Counted from the first letter of the stretch, positions 34,851-46,315 are shown. The stretch: 64,000 bases of DNA from Echinarachnius parma (GCA_037951105.1 JBAMJV010003128.1:1-64000), one strand, 5' to 3'. Made by a program: numbers and translations. Notes: generated by a model not told the origin, from the sequence alone.

Positions 34851-35704
34851 AAACTGTTAATTTACAAGATTGTATGGAAACTTAATTACATACAAGTGTT
34901 TGTATGTCTTGATTAATTCACCTTTATAAGATGAGATGATGAGTAAAGCAAATTTGCAAGATTTCAAATTTCACACGATAATAGTCTTAACTGCTTGTTT
35001 ATTTTGTCAATATTAGAAATGTGCGGAGTGGTTGTTTTCATTCATAGTGCTCTTCAGTTAAATAGTGAGAACATTATCATGATTGAAGTTCCATGCACTT
35101 ACCTTTTGTAAAATGTGTTACATTTTGATTGAAAAAAGCGTGGAGCAAAAATGTCTTGAATGATAAGATGTGAGAAGTATGTTCAACATAATGCTGGCTG
35201 TCAATGTGTTTAAGAATAGATATGTGTGTGTTATAACTAGAATTATGATTTAAAGAGTATTGTTTCATATCAGACCATTACCAAATTGAAAAAAAAAGTT
35301 AAGATTTGAAATGTGGAATGACGCGTCAAAATTTTAATTCCAAAAGGCGCTAAATCCTTGTTTAATTCCAAAAGGCGCTAAATCCAAAAAAAATAATAAA
35401 ACAAAAAAATATTTAAAAAAAACTACTAAAGCAGGATTTCTTTAAACATCATTTAAATTATGTTTGGGGGTATATCTTTGAACTGTGTAAAAATCTTGCA
35501 GTTTTGTTGAAGCAAAAGTGGTCTATCAGAAAACCTTGATTTACTCGAAAACACCAAAAGTGGATTTAGCGCCTTTTGGAATTAAACTCTTCAAATAGAG
35601 CTCCATATATAGCCATTATTAATATTATTCAATAAATGGTCATAAACATCAATCAATGCTGTTGTAGTTGAGTGAAAGTTGAATGTAAACGTGGTAAATG
35701 CACG

Positions 35705-35935
35705 AAGTAAAATTTATGTAGGCCCAACATGGGTATTTTTTTTAAATGGGCCCCCGATGGGCAAATACCTGAGACCCATCTAAGTAAGCAAAATATCAGG
35801 GGCACATATGGGAATTATGTGGGCTTATCTGGGCTTCAAAATAGGACTCATGGGCTATATATGGTATATGGGCCCAATTTAGCCCACATGGGCCCAATGA
35901 TAGCCCATTCAGTAGAATCGGTATTCTCCTATTCC
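35705..35935 (+). repeat. CCCATATGGG-like repeat
   Basis: Dense in words such as GGGCACATATGGGAATTATG, CTATATATGGTATATGGGCC and GCCCACATGGGCCCAATG. These echo the CATATGGG vocabulary of the 61-bp satellite and especially its diverged left edge (25075-25210). A regular period is not clear. It may be a single ancestral element related to the satellite. Confidence 0.5.
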
Positions 35936-36178
35936 TTTAAAGCCTTATACTTTTACTAGACCAGTTTTACTTTTAGTTTTACCGTTCCAAGATAGTAAAT
36001 TATATGTTAAATATAAGTTATAGAAACATAAATATCACCTGTTTATAGCGATATGAATATGAATTAAAGGCTAACTATATCATAATCAACTCTCTGCAAA
36101 TACTAAACATTAACAAACACACATAGTAAGAAGATGTGTATATCTATCGAATCGATTATGAATGTTAGTAGCTAGTAT
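35936..36178. other. AT-rich left flank of the 8-bp satellite
   Basis: Nothing recognised. It ends where the GGAGGATA array begins. Confidence 0.3.
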
Positions 36179-38535
36179 AATAGGAGGATAGGAGGATAGG
36201 ATGATAGGATGATAGGATGATAGGAGGATAGGAGGATAGGATGATAGGAGGATATGATCGAGGATAGGAGGCTAGGATGATAGGAGGATAGGAGGATAGG
36301 AGGATAGGAGGATATGAGGATAGGAGGATAGGAGGATAGGATAATAGGAGGATAGGAGGATAGGAAGATAGGAGGATAGGAGGATAGGATTATAGGATGG
36401 TAGGAGGATAGGAGGGTAGGAGGATAGGAGGATAGGATGATAGGAGGATAGGATGATAGGAGTGTAGGAGGGTAGGAGGATAGGAGGATAGGAGGGTAGG
36501 AGTTTAGGAGGATAGGAGGATAGGATGATAGGAGGATAGGAGGATAGGATGATAGGATGATAGGAGGATAGGAGGATAGGATGACAGGAGGATAGGAGGA
36601 TAGGAGGATAGGAGTATAGGAGGATAGGATGATAGGAGGATAGGAGGATAGAAGGATAGGAGGATAGGAGGATAGGCGGATAGAAGGATAGGAGTATAGG
36701 AGGATAGGATGATAGAAGGATAGGAGGATAGGAGGATATGAGGATAGGAGGGTAGGAGGATAGGAGGATAGGAGGATAGGAGGATAGGATGATAGGAGGA
36801 TAGGAGGATAGGAGGATAGGAGGATAGGAGGGTAGGAGGATAGGATGATAGGAGGATAGGATAGGAGGATAGGAGGATAGGATGATAGGAGGATAGGAGG
36901 ATAGGAGGATAGGAGGATAGGAAGATAGGAGGATAGGAGGATAGGATGGTAGGAGGATAGGAGGGTAGGAGGATAGGAGGATAGGAGGATAGGAGGATAG
37001 AAGGATAGGAGTATAGGAGGATAGAAGGATAGGAGTATAGGAGGATAGGATGATAGAAGGATAGGAGGATAGGAGGATAGGAGGATAGGAGGATAGGAGG
37101 ATAGGAGGATAGGAGGATAGGAGGATAGGAGGATAGGAGGATAGAAGGATAGGAGGATAGGATGATAGGAGGATAGAAGGATAGGAGTATAGGAGGATAG
37201 GAGGATAGAAGGATAGGAGGATAGAAGGATAGGAGGATAGGAGGATAGAAGGATAGGAGTATAGGAGGATAGGATGATAGAAGGATAGGAGGATAGGAGG
37301 ATAGGAGGATAGAAGGATAGGAGGATAGGATGATAGGAGGATAGAAGGATAGGAGTATAGGAGGATAGAAGGATAGGAGGATAGAAGGATAGGAGGATAG
37401 GAGGATAGGATGATAGAAGGATAGGAGGATAGGAGGATAGGAGGATAGGAGGGTAGGAGGGTAGGAGGATAGGAGGATAGGAGGATAGGAGGGTAGGAGT
37501 ATAGGAGGATAGGATGATAGAAGGATAGGAGGATAGGAGGATAGAAGGATAGGAGGATAGGAGGATAGGAGGATAGAAGGATAGGAGTATAGGAGGATAG
37601 GATGATAGAAGGATAGGAGGATAGGAGGATAGGAGGATAGAAGGATAGGAGTATAGGAGGATAGGAGGATAGAAGGATAGGAGGATAGAAGGATAGGAGG
37701 ATAGGAGGATAGAAGGATAGGAGGATAGGAGGATAGGAGGATAGGAGGATAGAAGGATAGGAGTATAGGAGGATAGGAGGATAGAAGGATAGGAGGATAG
37801 AAGGATAGGAGGATAGAAGGATAGGAGTATAGGAGGATAGGAGGATAGAAGGATAGGAGGATAGAAGGATAGGAGGATAGGAGGATAGAAGGATAGGAGT
37901 ATAGGAGGATAGGATGATAGAAGGATAGGAGGATAGGAGGATAGGAGGATAGAAGGATAGGAGGATAGGAGGATAGGAGGATAGAAGGATAGGAGGATAG
38001 AAGGATAGGAGGATAGGAGGATAGAAGGATAGGAGTATAGGAGGATAGGATGATAGAAGGATAGGAGGATAGGAGGATAGGAGGATAGAAGGATAGGAGG
38101 ATAGGATGATAGGAGGATAGAAGGATAGGAGTATAGGAGGATAGAAGGATAGGAGGATAGAAGGATAGGAGGATAGGAGGATAGGATGATAGAAGGATAG
38201 GAGGATAGGAGGATAGGAGGATAGGAGGGTAGGAGGGTAGGAGGATAGGAGGATAGGAGGATAGGAGGGTAGGAGTATAGGAGGATAGGATGATAGAAGG
38301 ATAGGAGGATAGGAGGATAGAAGGATAGGAGGATAGGAGGATAGGAGGATAGAAGGATAGGAGTATAGGAGGATAGGATGATAGAAGGATAGGAGGATAG
38401 GAGGATAGGAGGATAGGAGGATAGGAGGATAGGAGGATAGGAGGGTAGGAGGATAGGAGGATAGGAGGATAGGATGGTAGGATGGTAGGAGGATAGGAGG
38501 ATAGGAGGATAGGAGGATAGGATGACAGGAGGATA
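36179..38535 (+). repeat. 8-bp satellite (GGAGGATA)n, block 1
   Basis: About 295 units of GGAGGATA on the plus strand, with variants GGATGATA, GGAGGGTA, GAAGGATA and GGAGTATA arranged in repeating higher-order blocks. Because 8 is not a multiple of 3 and the unit has no stop in the reverse sense, a 700-residue frame reading ILLSSYPP repeats appears on the minus strand. It is an artefact. The GG pairs every 3-5 bases could form two-tier G-quadruplexes. Confidence 0.95.
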
Positions 38536-38655
38536 GTTATTGATCTTTCAGCCATTTCTGAACCGATTTTGACCAAATAAAGTTTATCCTGCCATTGAAA
38601 TTGCACGTTCTTTCAAATTCGACATTCAGTTTTTCATTACCTCACAAAAGAATTG
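38536..38655 (+). repeat. Family A MITE fragment inside the satellite
   Basis: TCTTTCAGCCATTTCTGAAC through ACCTCACAAAAGAATTG, the right third of family A. It is nearly identical to 39985-40104, including the junction with the satellite (GATGACAGGAGGATAGTTAT at both). The two junctions are 1449 bp apart, showing a duplication of satellite plus fragment. Confidence 0.85.
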
Positions 38656-39381
38656 ATAGGAGGATAGGAGGATATGAGGATAGGAGGATAGGAGGATAGG
38701 AGGGTAGGAGGGTAGGAGGATAGGAGGATAGGAGGATAGGAGGGTAGGAGGATAGGATGATAGGAGGATAGGAGGATAGGAGGATAGGAGGATAGGAGGA
38801 TAGGAGGGTAGGAGGATAGGAGGATAGGAGGATAGGAGGATAGGAGGATAGGAGGATAGAAGGATAGGAGGATAGGAGGATAGGAGGATAGAAGGATAGG
38901 AGTATAGGAGGATAGGAGGATAGAAGGATAGGAGGATAGGAGGATAGGAGGATAGGAGGATAGGAGGATAGGAGGATAGGAGGGTAGGAGGATAGGAGGA
39001 TAGGAGGATAGGATGGTAGGAGGATAGGAGGATAGGAGGATAGGAGGATAGGAGGATAGGAGGGTAGGAGGATAGGAGGATAGGATGATAGGAGGATAGG
39101 AGGATATGAGGATAGGAGGATAGGAGGATAGGAGGGTAGGAGGGTAGGAGGATAGGAGGATAGGAGGATAGGAGGGTAGGAGGATAGGATGATAGGAGGA
39201 TAGGAGGATAGGAGGATAGGAGGATAGGAGGATAGGAGGGTAGGAGGATAGGAGGATAGGAGGATAGGAGGGTAGGAGGATAGGATGATAGGAGGATAGG
39301 GGGATAGGAGGATAGGAGGATAGGAGGATAGGAGGATAGGAGGATAGGAGGATAGGAGGATAGGAGGATAGGAGGATAGGA
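38656..39381 (+). repeat. 8-bp satellite, block 2
   Basis: Continuation of the GGAGGATA array after the MITE fragment. A sub-block starting GATATGAGGATAGGAGG near 38672 recurs near 39108, giving a higher-order repeat of about 440 bp. Confidence 0.95.
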
Positions 39382-39719
39382 CCCAGCTAGCCACCTGACG
39401 TTGGGCCGATGTCGGAATTTGGTTGCCGAATGTCGGCATATCGCCGTTGGCTCGAGGTTAAAATGTCCGCCAGCCCAACATCGTCACGACATCATTTTTG
39501 TGATATATTGGCATAAGGTCATTTTCCGACAATGGCCCAACATCATGTCATGAGATGATGTTGGGCCATTGTCGGAAAATGACGTTATGCCAATATATCA
39601 CAAAAATGACGTCGTGACGATGTTGGGCTGGCGGACATTTTAACCTCGAGCCAACGGCGATATGCCGACATCCGGCAACCAAATTCCGACATCGGCCCAA
39701 CGTCAGGTGGCTAGCTGGG
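39382..39719. mobile_element. 338-bp near-perfect palindromic MITE
   Basis: The arms of about 168 bp begin ACCCAGCTAGCCACCTGACG on both strands and differ at only about four or five positions. The centre is ATGTCATGAGAT. It interrupts the 8-bp satellite. Removing it with one copy of AGG restores the satellite phase exactly, so a 3-bp target duplication (AGG) is implied. The near identity of its arms points to a recent insertion. It has no coding capacity. Confidence 0.88.
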
Positions 39720-39984
39720 TAGGAGGATAGGAGGATAGGAGGGTAGGAGGATGGGAGGATAGGATGATAGGAGGATAGGAGGATAGGATGATAGGATGAT
39801 AGGAGGGTAGGAGGGTAGGAGGATAGGAGGATAGGAGGATAGGAGGATAGGAGGATAGGAGGATAGGAGGATAGGAGGATAGGATGATAGAAGGGTAGGA
39901 GTATAGGAGGATATGAGGATAGGAGGATAGGAGGATAGGAGGATAGGAGGATAGGAGGGTAGGAGGATAGGATGACAGGAGGAT
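39720..39984 (+). repeat. 8-bp satellite, block 3
   Basis: Resumes directly after the palindrome and ends at GATGACAGGAGGATAG, the same junction as at 38535. Confidence 0.95.
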
Positions 39985-40147
39985 AGTTATTGATCTTTCA
40001 GCCATTTCTGAACCGATTTTGACCAAATAAAGTTTATCCTGCCATTGAAATTGCACGTTCTTTCAAATTCGACATTCAGTTTTTCATTACCTCACAAAAG
40101 AATTGTGTTGTGCGGCGCCCTCTCTACCAAAACTGAACCACCCCTTT
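39985..40147 (+). mobile_element. Family A MITE, right-end fragment
   Basis: Extends to the family A terminus (CCAAAACTGAACCACCCCTT, then TAA). The satellite replaces the left part of this MITE, suggesting that the array grew from within a family A copy. Confidence 0.75.
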
Positions 40148-40278
40148 AACGTAGATGGTTTCATGACACCTGAAATATTATAATACATAACTTGTTAACC
40201 CGCTCGGCTCTTTAGTCGAGTTAGTTACGCGTGTAATGACTGCAATATCATCATTCTGATTAGTACAGAATTGAGGTT

Positions 40279-40828
40279 TTAAAGGGGTAGTACAGTTTTG
40301 GTAAGTCTCAGCTTTATTAACCAACACCTCCACAATAACATTACAAATTAATAGTTATAAGTCCATCATGCTTTAAAGGTATACCCAATTACAAACGACT
40401 AAGTAAATAGCCTGTTATTGTTAACAAAAAGTGCCATTAAAACACATAAGGGCGTTTTGTAAAAAAAAAATTGGTTTCAACAATTTTTCATACATAATTA
40501 TGCATGTGATGTTTAGTAGTAATAACGATTGAATAGAGAGATTATCAACTTTTTAAAAACCTCTTTTGAACATTTTTGAAAAAGGTTAAGCATTATTTAA
40601 TTTCTTAAAAACATTCATCGAATAAATCTGGGGCCCAGATTTATTCAGATCGGATATATTTATTGATATTTCAGCCATTTCTGAACCGATTTTTATTAAA
40701 TAAAGTGTTTTCTGCCATTAAAAATGTTTAATATTTGAGATTTTACACACAGTTTTTCAATTATCACACACTCAAACAATTATTTCGTGCAGCTGCACCC
40801 TCTATACCAAAATTGAACTACCCCGTTA
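40279..40828 (+). mobile_element. Family A MITE, complete copy
   Basis: Starts TTAAAGGGGTAGTACAGTTT and ends ATTGAACTACCCCGTTA. The interior aligns along its length with 2112-2664. TTAA is at the left end and TTA at the right. Confidence 0.75.
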
Positions 40829-40989
40829 TTCTTATATTATCAGTATGACGATAATAATATTTACCTGTAGGTACTTATATTATCTTGTTATTTAAAGAAA
40901 ATAGCGTGTCAAATTTTTCACAAATTATCTCCGACTTTTGACCTTGTTTTTGCCGCTCTAGGTTGTAAATAAATTAGTTAGAGATATAA

Positions 40990-41253
40990 GTGAATAACTC
41001 GTGTAATGATTATATAGAGTGGGATAAGGGAATAGATAGTGCTGACCCCCAAAACGACGGTGGCATATTGGCCCCCCCTAAACCCGTTATCTACGAGAGT
41101 CCTGTGGACCCTGTATTAACTATGTGGGGACGCGCGGCAAAGTCTAGCAGGGAACAGGTAAACATGCCTGATAAATGTTGGCGATTGCTCACGATTGCTC
41201 AAATGACCGTGTTACATATCCTGAACCCCATGGTGTTTGGTATCAGCTTATAG
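40990..41253 (+). CDS. Exon-like open frame, unknown protein
   Basis: The frame reads NDYIEWDKGIDSADPQNDGG, then ILAPPKPVIYESPVDPVLTM, then WGRAAKSSREQ, and passes a good donor (GGAACAG|GTAAAC) at 41157/41158, after which the composition changes. The proline/aspartate-rich text looks protein-like, not random, but I do not recognise it, and there is no ATG context (it opens at GTG). It is possibly a fragment of a transposon or host gene. Confidence 0.3.
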   Translation: MNNSCNDYIEWDKGIDSADPQNDGGILAPPKPVIYESPVDPVLTMWGRAAKSSREQVNMPDKCWRLLTIAQMTVLHILNPMVFGISL

Positions 41254-41740
41254 TAAACTGTATTGTCTTTAATATGACGGCACAAATCATGCTGATTTCA
41301 GGTTACGTTTTGTAAATTTTGCCAATTATCTATAGCAAGTCAAAACGGCTGCCTTTTTGGACGCCGTCTTGGATTTAGAGGTGTTCACAACAAATTGTTT
41401 AATGTAGGCCTTCCGAATTATTTGTTCTCATTACAAATACATGTACTTGCAAATAAAATTGGCTTACACTTGTTGCGGAGATCTGGCAACCTAAACTATT
41501 TTTTGTTCGACTTTGGCCCTACGCCTATCGTATTTCGTCGTGTAAACTGCTTGTGAATATAGGTTATCGGTTACAAAACGCAATTAATGATAATACGATG
41601 ACAAGCTTCGTGAGTAGTCATAATAACCCTGGAAATCAATACAAACAAATCATATTCAGATTGATGGACAGGGGGTGATAATAATGCGCTTATAAACATT
41701 GTATTATGCGCTATATAAATATTATACAGTTGTGAACTGG
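41254..41740. other. No clear feature
   Basis: AT-rich sequence. 41680-41730 has a GCGCTATATAAATATTATAC stretch that may be the 3' tail of a SINE. Confidence 0.3.
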
Positions 41741-41744
41741 TGGT

Positions 41745-41890
41745 GGAGGGATCATCACGGAATGTTCCATGCGAGGGATTTCAAATGCTATTGAGGGAAG
41801 ATTAAATAAGTCCCGAGACGTAGTCGAGGGACTTATTTTCTTCACGAAATAGCATTTGAAATCCCGATGGAACATTCCGTGATTTTCCCG
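41745..41890. repeat. Hairpin repeat
   Basis: CACGGAATGTTCCATGCGAG, then GATTTCAAATGCTATT, is mirrored by AATAGCATTTGAAATC, then GGAACATTCCGTG. A smaller inverted pair lies at the loop (AATAAGTCCCGAG / CGAGGGACTTATT). Confidence 0.7.
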
Positions 41891-41899
41891 ACGACAAAG

Positions 41900-42680
41900 T
41901 TAACAACTGTTATATCATCTGGCTAAATCCGCGGGCTAATACAAATTCATGCATTTAAAATGAAATGCCAAAAACAACATACGGTACGCGTATATTATAC
42001 GTGTACCTTAGGCTCTCATTGTGACGTCATAATGCAATCTTTTTTGCAGTGCGCTCCAGTATACAAATGATGCGCAGGTATGAGTGGGTCGGTAGGAATT
42101 GTTTGCACAAGGTAACTATGGAACTGTTAAACCCACGAGGCGAAGCCGAGTGGGTTTAGACTAGTTTCCATAGTTACCGCGTGCAAACAATTCCACCGAC
42201 CCACGAAATAAACTTGCGCATCATCTGTTTTATAGAATGTGCATTGTTACGCCCCCCAAAAAGTCAAAAAATAAAAAAATTTAAAAATTACCGGATGCAT
42301 CAAATAATTTTACCGGACGCATGAAATTTTTTACCGGACGCATGAAATTTTTTACCAGACGCATGATTTTTTTACCGGACGCATGAAATTTGTTACCGGA
42401 CGCATGAAATTTTTACCGGACGCATGAAATTTTTACCGGACGCATGATTTTTTTACCGGACGCATGACTTTTCATGCATCCAGTACAATTAATTGTCTGC
42501 ACAAATTTTGCTCTCAACCAATCAGATTGCAGGGATTTATCAACCCATTCTATAAAGAGTTATGACACCCGGTTGTCATAACCTCTGGCCATGTGTCATA
42601 ACAAAGTTGACTCCCCTGTCATGAACCGTGATTAGCCAATCAGCGACGCGTATTTTACTAAGTCAGATGATATAATATAT
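41900..42680. mobile_element. Outer inverted-repeat element hosting family H
   Basis: GTTATATCATCTGGCTAA near 41910 is mirrored by TAAGTCAGATGATATAAT near 42660. The family H element (42062-42555) lies between. This suggests that H inserted into an older TIR element; the ends are diverged and the call is tentative. Confidence 0.4.
42062..42555 (-). mobile_element. Family H element with internal 21-bp satellite, copy 1
   Basis: Reverse-strand counterpart of 62713-63207. From the left it has TACAAATGATGCGCA, a hairpin (about 42075-42235, containing AAACCCACGAGGCGAAGCC and its mirror), about nine copies of TTACCGGACGCATGAAATTT at 42287-42478, then GCTCTCAACCAATCAGATTG and the end CATTCTATAA. 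It has no TIRs and no coding frame. Confidence 0.8.
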
Positions 42681-43159
42681 TATTTTTGTTAATGGGTCGT
42701 CTAAATGCCACATGATTCCGTTTGAACACTTTGACAAAATGCAATACTTCCCCCCAATTATAAATAAATAAAAAAAAACGATTGATAACATTACGTTAAT
42801 TGCTATGGGTTTGAATTAAGTAACAAATTAGTAAAAATCAAAATGTCGAAATAGTCTTTACCTCCCCTCTTCCACAACCTCTCCCCATATCTCGTTATTT
42901 TGATCCCTCTAAATGTCGCGCACGAATCCCAGACAATTGAAGTTTTTATTTCAGAAAAGTTGAATTTCACCTCAGAGTCATGCTGATAATTATCTGTTTA
43001 TACAAGCTCATAAAACTGGTACGCAGTCAATGGCTCCAATGTTATGATTCTTGCGGAAGGTTTGATCGTATCAAATACATATATTGTTTACCTGATTCTG
43101 ATATTAATAGTTCGACAATATACACACAAATATTGGTGAACAAATCAACACAGTTATTA

Positions 43160-43245
43160 CGATCATATATATTTATTGATTTTTTAGCCATTTCTGCGTG
43201 GATTTTGACTAAATAAATGTTATCCTGCCATTACAATTTTACCCA
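43160..43245 (+). repeat. Family A MITE fragment
   Basis: ATATATTTATTGATTTTTTA, then GCCATTTCTGCGTGGATTTT and TTATCCTGCCATTACAATTT match the right third of family A. Confidence 0.55.
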
Positions 43246-45595
43246 CACACACATCTTTTTAGGCAAATGGGAATATACATATTATATGCATATCGCATTA
43301 ATCAATTTTGATTACTCTCGTATTTGGTTGCTCTGTGTTTGGGTTAGGCTATTTCTTTTCGTTCCTTAACATTTGGAAAATCACTTTAATCTACAGTATT
43401 TTGTTATTTTGAGTCGCTACATTGTTGAACATCATCGTGGTTAATGTAATGGTCGTCCCGAAGAGATTATGTGATCAGTATTATGTGATCAGTCTGTGAC
43501 TTGGGGTTGCGTGATTCCACTTCACGGTTAGGCTCACCTTTGCTGAATTACATTATGTTTACACAGTCATTATAGGACGTCAGACGTTGAAACATTGGAC
43601 ATTTTGAATGGACACGCGATTTGGAATTCCGAACAGGTTAGAGAGCTAGGTCATTGATCCAGATGCCTTGGTTTCGAGTCCTGAGGACAACAGAATTTGT
43701 AAATATATCAAAGTTAAAGTTAGTTTATGTTCAAGGATCTATTTTTTTTTTGGTCATAGTCACGTTTTATAAGTCACACTATATGTAATATGCAAGTTTG
43801 CAGATACAAACACGTCTGTGCAATTGTATTTGTTATCTAGCATGTATGATAATGACATACGCTAACCATACAAAAGTACTGTAAGTATTAGGTATGTTAA
43901 AAGTTATATTTAGATACAACTCACATCTCTTTTGATTAGAGGTAATGTTATAATCATATATGAAAAGGGGGATTTGTTTTCCACTGTTATTGTTGTAACC
44001 ACTCAACTTGCGAGATGCTGGTTACATTAAATTATCTAGCATTGCTCAGGTCAAGTCACTAGGAGCCCAGCTACTGACTGCGGCTTTGCTAGGAGAGGGG
44101 TAGCTCCATTCCAGTTGTCCAGAGGCTTTGTATTATATGTGGTGTGTGTATATTTATGTCATGGATCCCTCCATGTGGTTTATTGCTCCAGCGAGGTATA
44201 TCGAGTTCTCTTTCATCAAATCTGTGATTATCTGGATTCTAAACTTTCAGAAACTGCACATTTTGTGGGGTAGGGACTAGGGAGGAACTTTTTATCTGAC
44301 AGTTTAAGACTTAAGTAATTAACATAATACATCTTCATGATCGGGATTGCTAATTTTAAAACGGAAATTTTAGATGTGTATTCATCTTTGTCAGTGTTTG
44401 TCCTCAAAAATATAACTAAATCATACACAATCGATATTTGTAACGTCTATTATTTGCTACCTTTATGTCAATGAATGAAAAAGCAACCTTTTTTAAATAT
44501 AAATATGTAAACATGTTAGACTGCATGAGTATAGCATATCCTAAAAGTGCATTGAACTTACTACTGATCTTTATGCAGCCATCGTTCTGTTTGTATCAAT
44601 TTCTTATTCATAGAATAATCATCATTAGTGTCTATTATCTTCAAAGCTTACTTGCCGAAATTCTAATTTGCCGGAGTAAAATTGAGAAAACTTTAAAAGT
44701 ATGTTCTCAAATTAAATGAAAATTGTTCGTTTTGGGGGAGAAAATCAGATCAATTATGAGTTTCATATGTCTTACTTTAACAAAATGTCCTTTTCACTTT
44801 GAAGCTATCATAAGAATGTTGGTATATCATTTTGATAGGCGTGTCATACATGGGGTCTCCATTTATCGACCTATCTGAGGGAGATATTTGATATAATGAA
44901 TATTATTTCTAATTAAAAATAGATGTAGAAAATAAAAAAGAACATTCATAATTTTATTTATTTGTATACAGAATAAACTTAATTAAATGCATACAAACAT
45001 TAGGGGCTGCTTTCTCGGAAGTGTATGACTTATAATTATTTCTCCATTGTAGGATATTTTGAATGTTATAACATGTAAGTTAATAGTACTTAAACTAAAT
45101 AGATGCATGGTAACATTCATAAATTAATGACATTCATATTCATGACAGCAAGGTCATGTGATGTCCATCAAATAAATATATTACAAGTTGCACAATTCAA
45201 AGGAAGGACAGGGAAGAAGAACAGTATAGTGATACGATCCTCATTCAATATCGCACATAATGATCGCTGCTCCATGTATGAAACACTTAACATTTAAGTA
45301 GGTTCATTTGTAATTAATTTTGAGTCATGACACGTTAACAATTATTTAGAATTACACATGTTCGGTGTCGCGTGGTATAGATTAACCCTACCACTACTGC
45401 TATTCAAATAATAATTGAAAAAAAACATCGGCGGTAACCGACGTGCGTATTCTACAGAATGAAGATTGGAATGTGTTACATCATACAGTTCGAACTTGTG
45501 TAGATAGATAGTTGTATATCATGTTAACGTGCTTAAACCGAACCCTCGTTGACTTTCAAATTGGCAAAATTTGGTATGTTTGTGAAGGAAATGTT
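43246..45595. other. AT-rich DNA with no supported gene
   Basis: About 2.3 kb without a convincing frame. A weak tRNA-like B box (GGTTTCGAGTCCTGAG) lies at 43669-43685 but no A box or stem was resolved. The 84-residue plus-strand frame near 44465 is Lys/Ile/Tyr-rich, typical of random AT-rich sequence. Confidence 0.35.
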
Positions 45596-45699
45596 ACTTT
45601 TTCTAAGGATATTAACTTAATCCGCGATATAAATGTTGAAATTTGACTTAAAAAGTCTTCGAAAATGGAGCAAAAGAGAGCGGTCTCGTTGACTGAAAT

Positions 45700-45987
45700 T
45701 CGCTCAACGATCGGCCTAAAAATCGTGACGTCACCGGTTGAATGGGCCCGGCCGATCAGCTGATCAAGCAAAGCGACGCGCGTGCATTGTATGTACTGCA
45801 TGTGTTGTGTATATTGCTTTTTGATAACGTACGATCGAGCTCGACAGTTTTATTTCGAGGAAAATGGAGTAAAATACTCTCGAACTGAGTTTCGCAATGG
45901 ATTTTACCGAAGAAGATAAAGAAGAGGACAGGAATGATTCATCAGACAGCGACAATGATAACGGGGATTTGGGAGACTGTTGGCGCT
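45700..45987 (+). other. Candidate promoter and acidic short frame
   Basis: A CRE-like palindrome (CGTGACGTCACCGG) at 45724, then CpG-rich sequence, then an ATG at 45898 opening a 30-codon acidic frame (MDFTEEDKEEDRNDSSDSDN) that ends just before the foldback at 45998. Acidic serine-aspartate N-termini are seen in transposase-derived genes such as piggyBac, but nothing else supports that here. The frame may have been cut by the foldback insertion. Confidence 0.3.
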
Positions 45988-45997
45988 AGTTCACTAT

Positions 45998-46315
45998 TGT
46001 ACCCGCACTCCGGTGTCGGCACGCTACGCTGCCCGTGACGCGCTCGTGAAGAGTACCATACAAAACAAATTAATGTACCGTACCCAAAAACAACTAAATC
46101 TTCGACCATTGCTCAAATAATGGTCATGATTTTAAAGTAGTTACTCAAAACAGGTAAAACAGATAACTACTTTGAAATCATGACCATTATTTGAGCAATT
46201 TTTGAAGATTTAGTTGATTTTGGGTACGTTACATTTGTGTTTTGTAGGGTACTCTTCACGAGCGCGGCACGGCCAGCTAGCTAGCGGGGTAGCGTGCCGA
46301 CACCGGAGTGCGGGT
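45998..46315. mobile_element. 318-bp foldback MITE
   Basis: The ends ACCCGCACTCCGGTGTCGGC and GCCGACACCGGAGTGCGGGT are perfect inverses. The inner arms (CTTCACGAGCGCG side and CAAATAATGGTCATGATTT) also pair over most of their length. The loop is near 46145-46165. No target duplication was identified. Confidence 0.85.

Larger units (their letters stand above)
31733..35592 (+). mobile_element. 3.86-kb TIR element carrying a promoter and exon-like segments
   Basis: Left end GAAGAGCTTAATTCC followed by TTCCAAAAGGCGCTAAATCC and ACTTTT; the right end is its inverse with one mismatch over about 37 bp. Both sides are flanked by AAAT (31729-31732, 35593-35596), consistent with a 4-bp target duplication. 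Extra direct copies of the GGCGCTAAATCC motif lie near 31890, 31918, 35335 and 35363, possibly transposase-binding sites. Inside are a CCAAT-type promoter, candidate exons, a hairpin MITE and three family B repeats. No transposase is recognised. Confidence 0.75.

Noticed and set aside
36504..38606. A 700-residue minus-strand frame of ILLSSYPP repeats, with similar frames of 265 and 117 residues nearby
   Set aside because: The 8-bp unit has no stop in that direction in any frame, so the frame is a by-product of the satellite. There is no start context, and the first residues come from a MITE fragment.
42287..42478. Regular short repeats that might suggest a CRISPR array
   Set aside because: Repeats are contiguous with no unique spacers, the context is eukaryotic and the same block occurs in a mobile element at 62795-62985.
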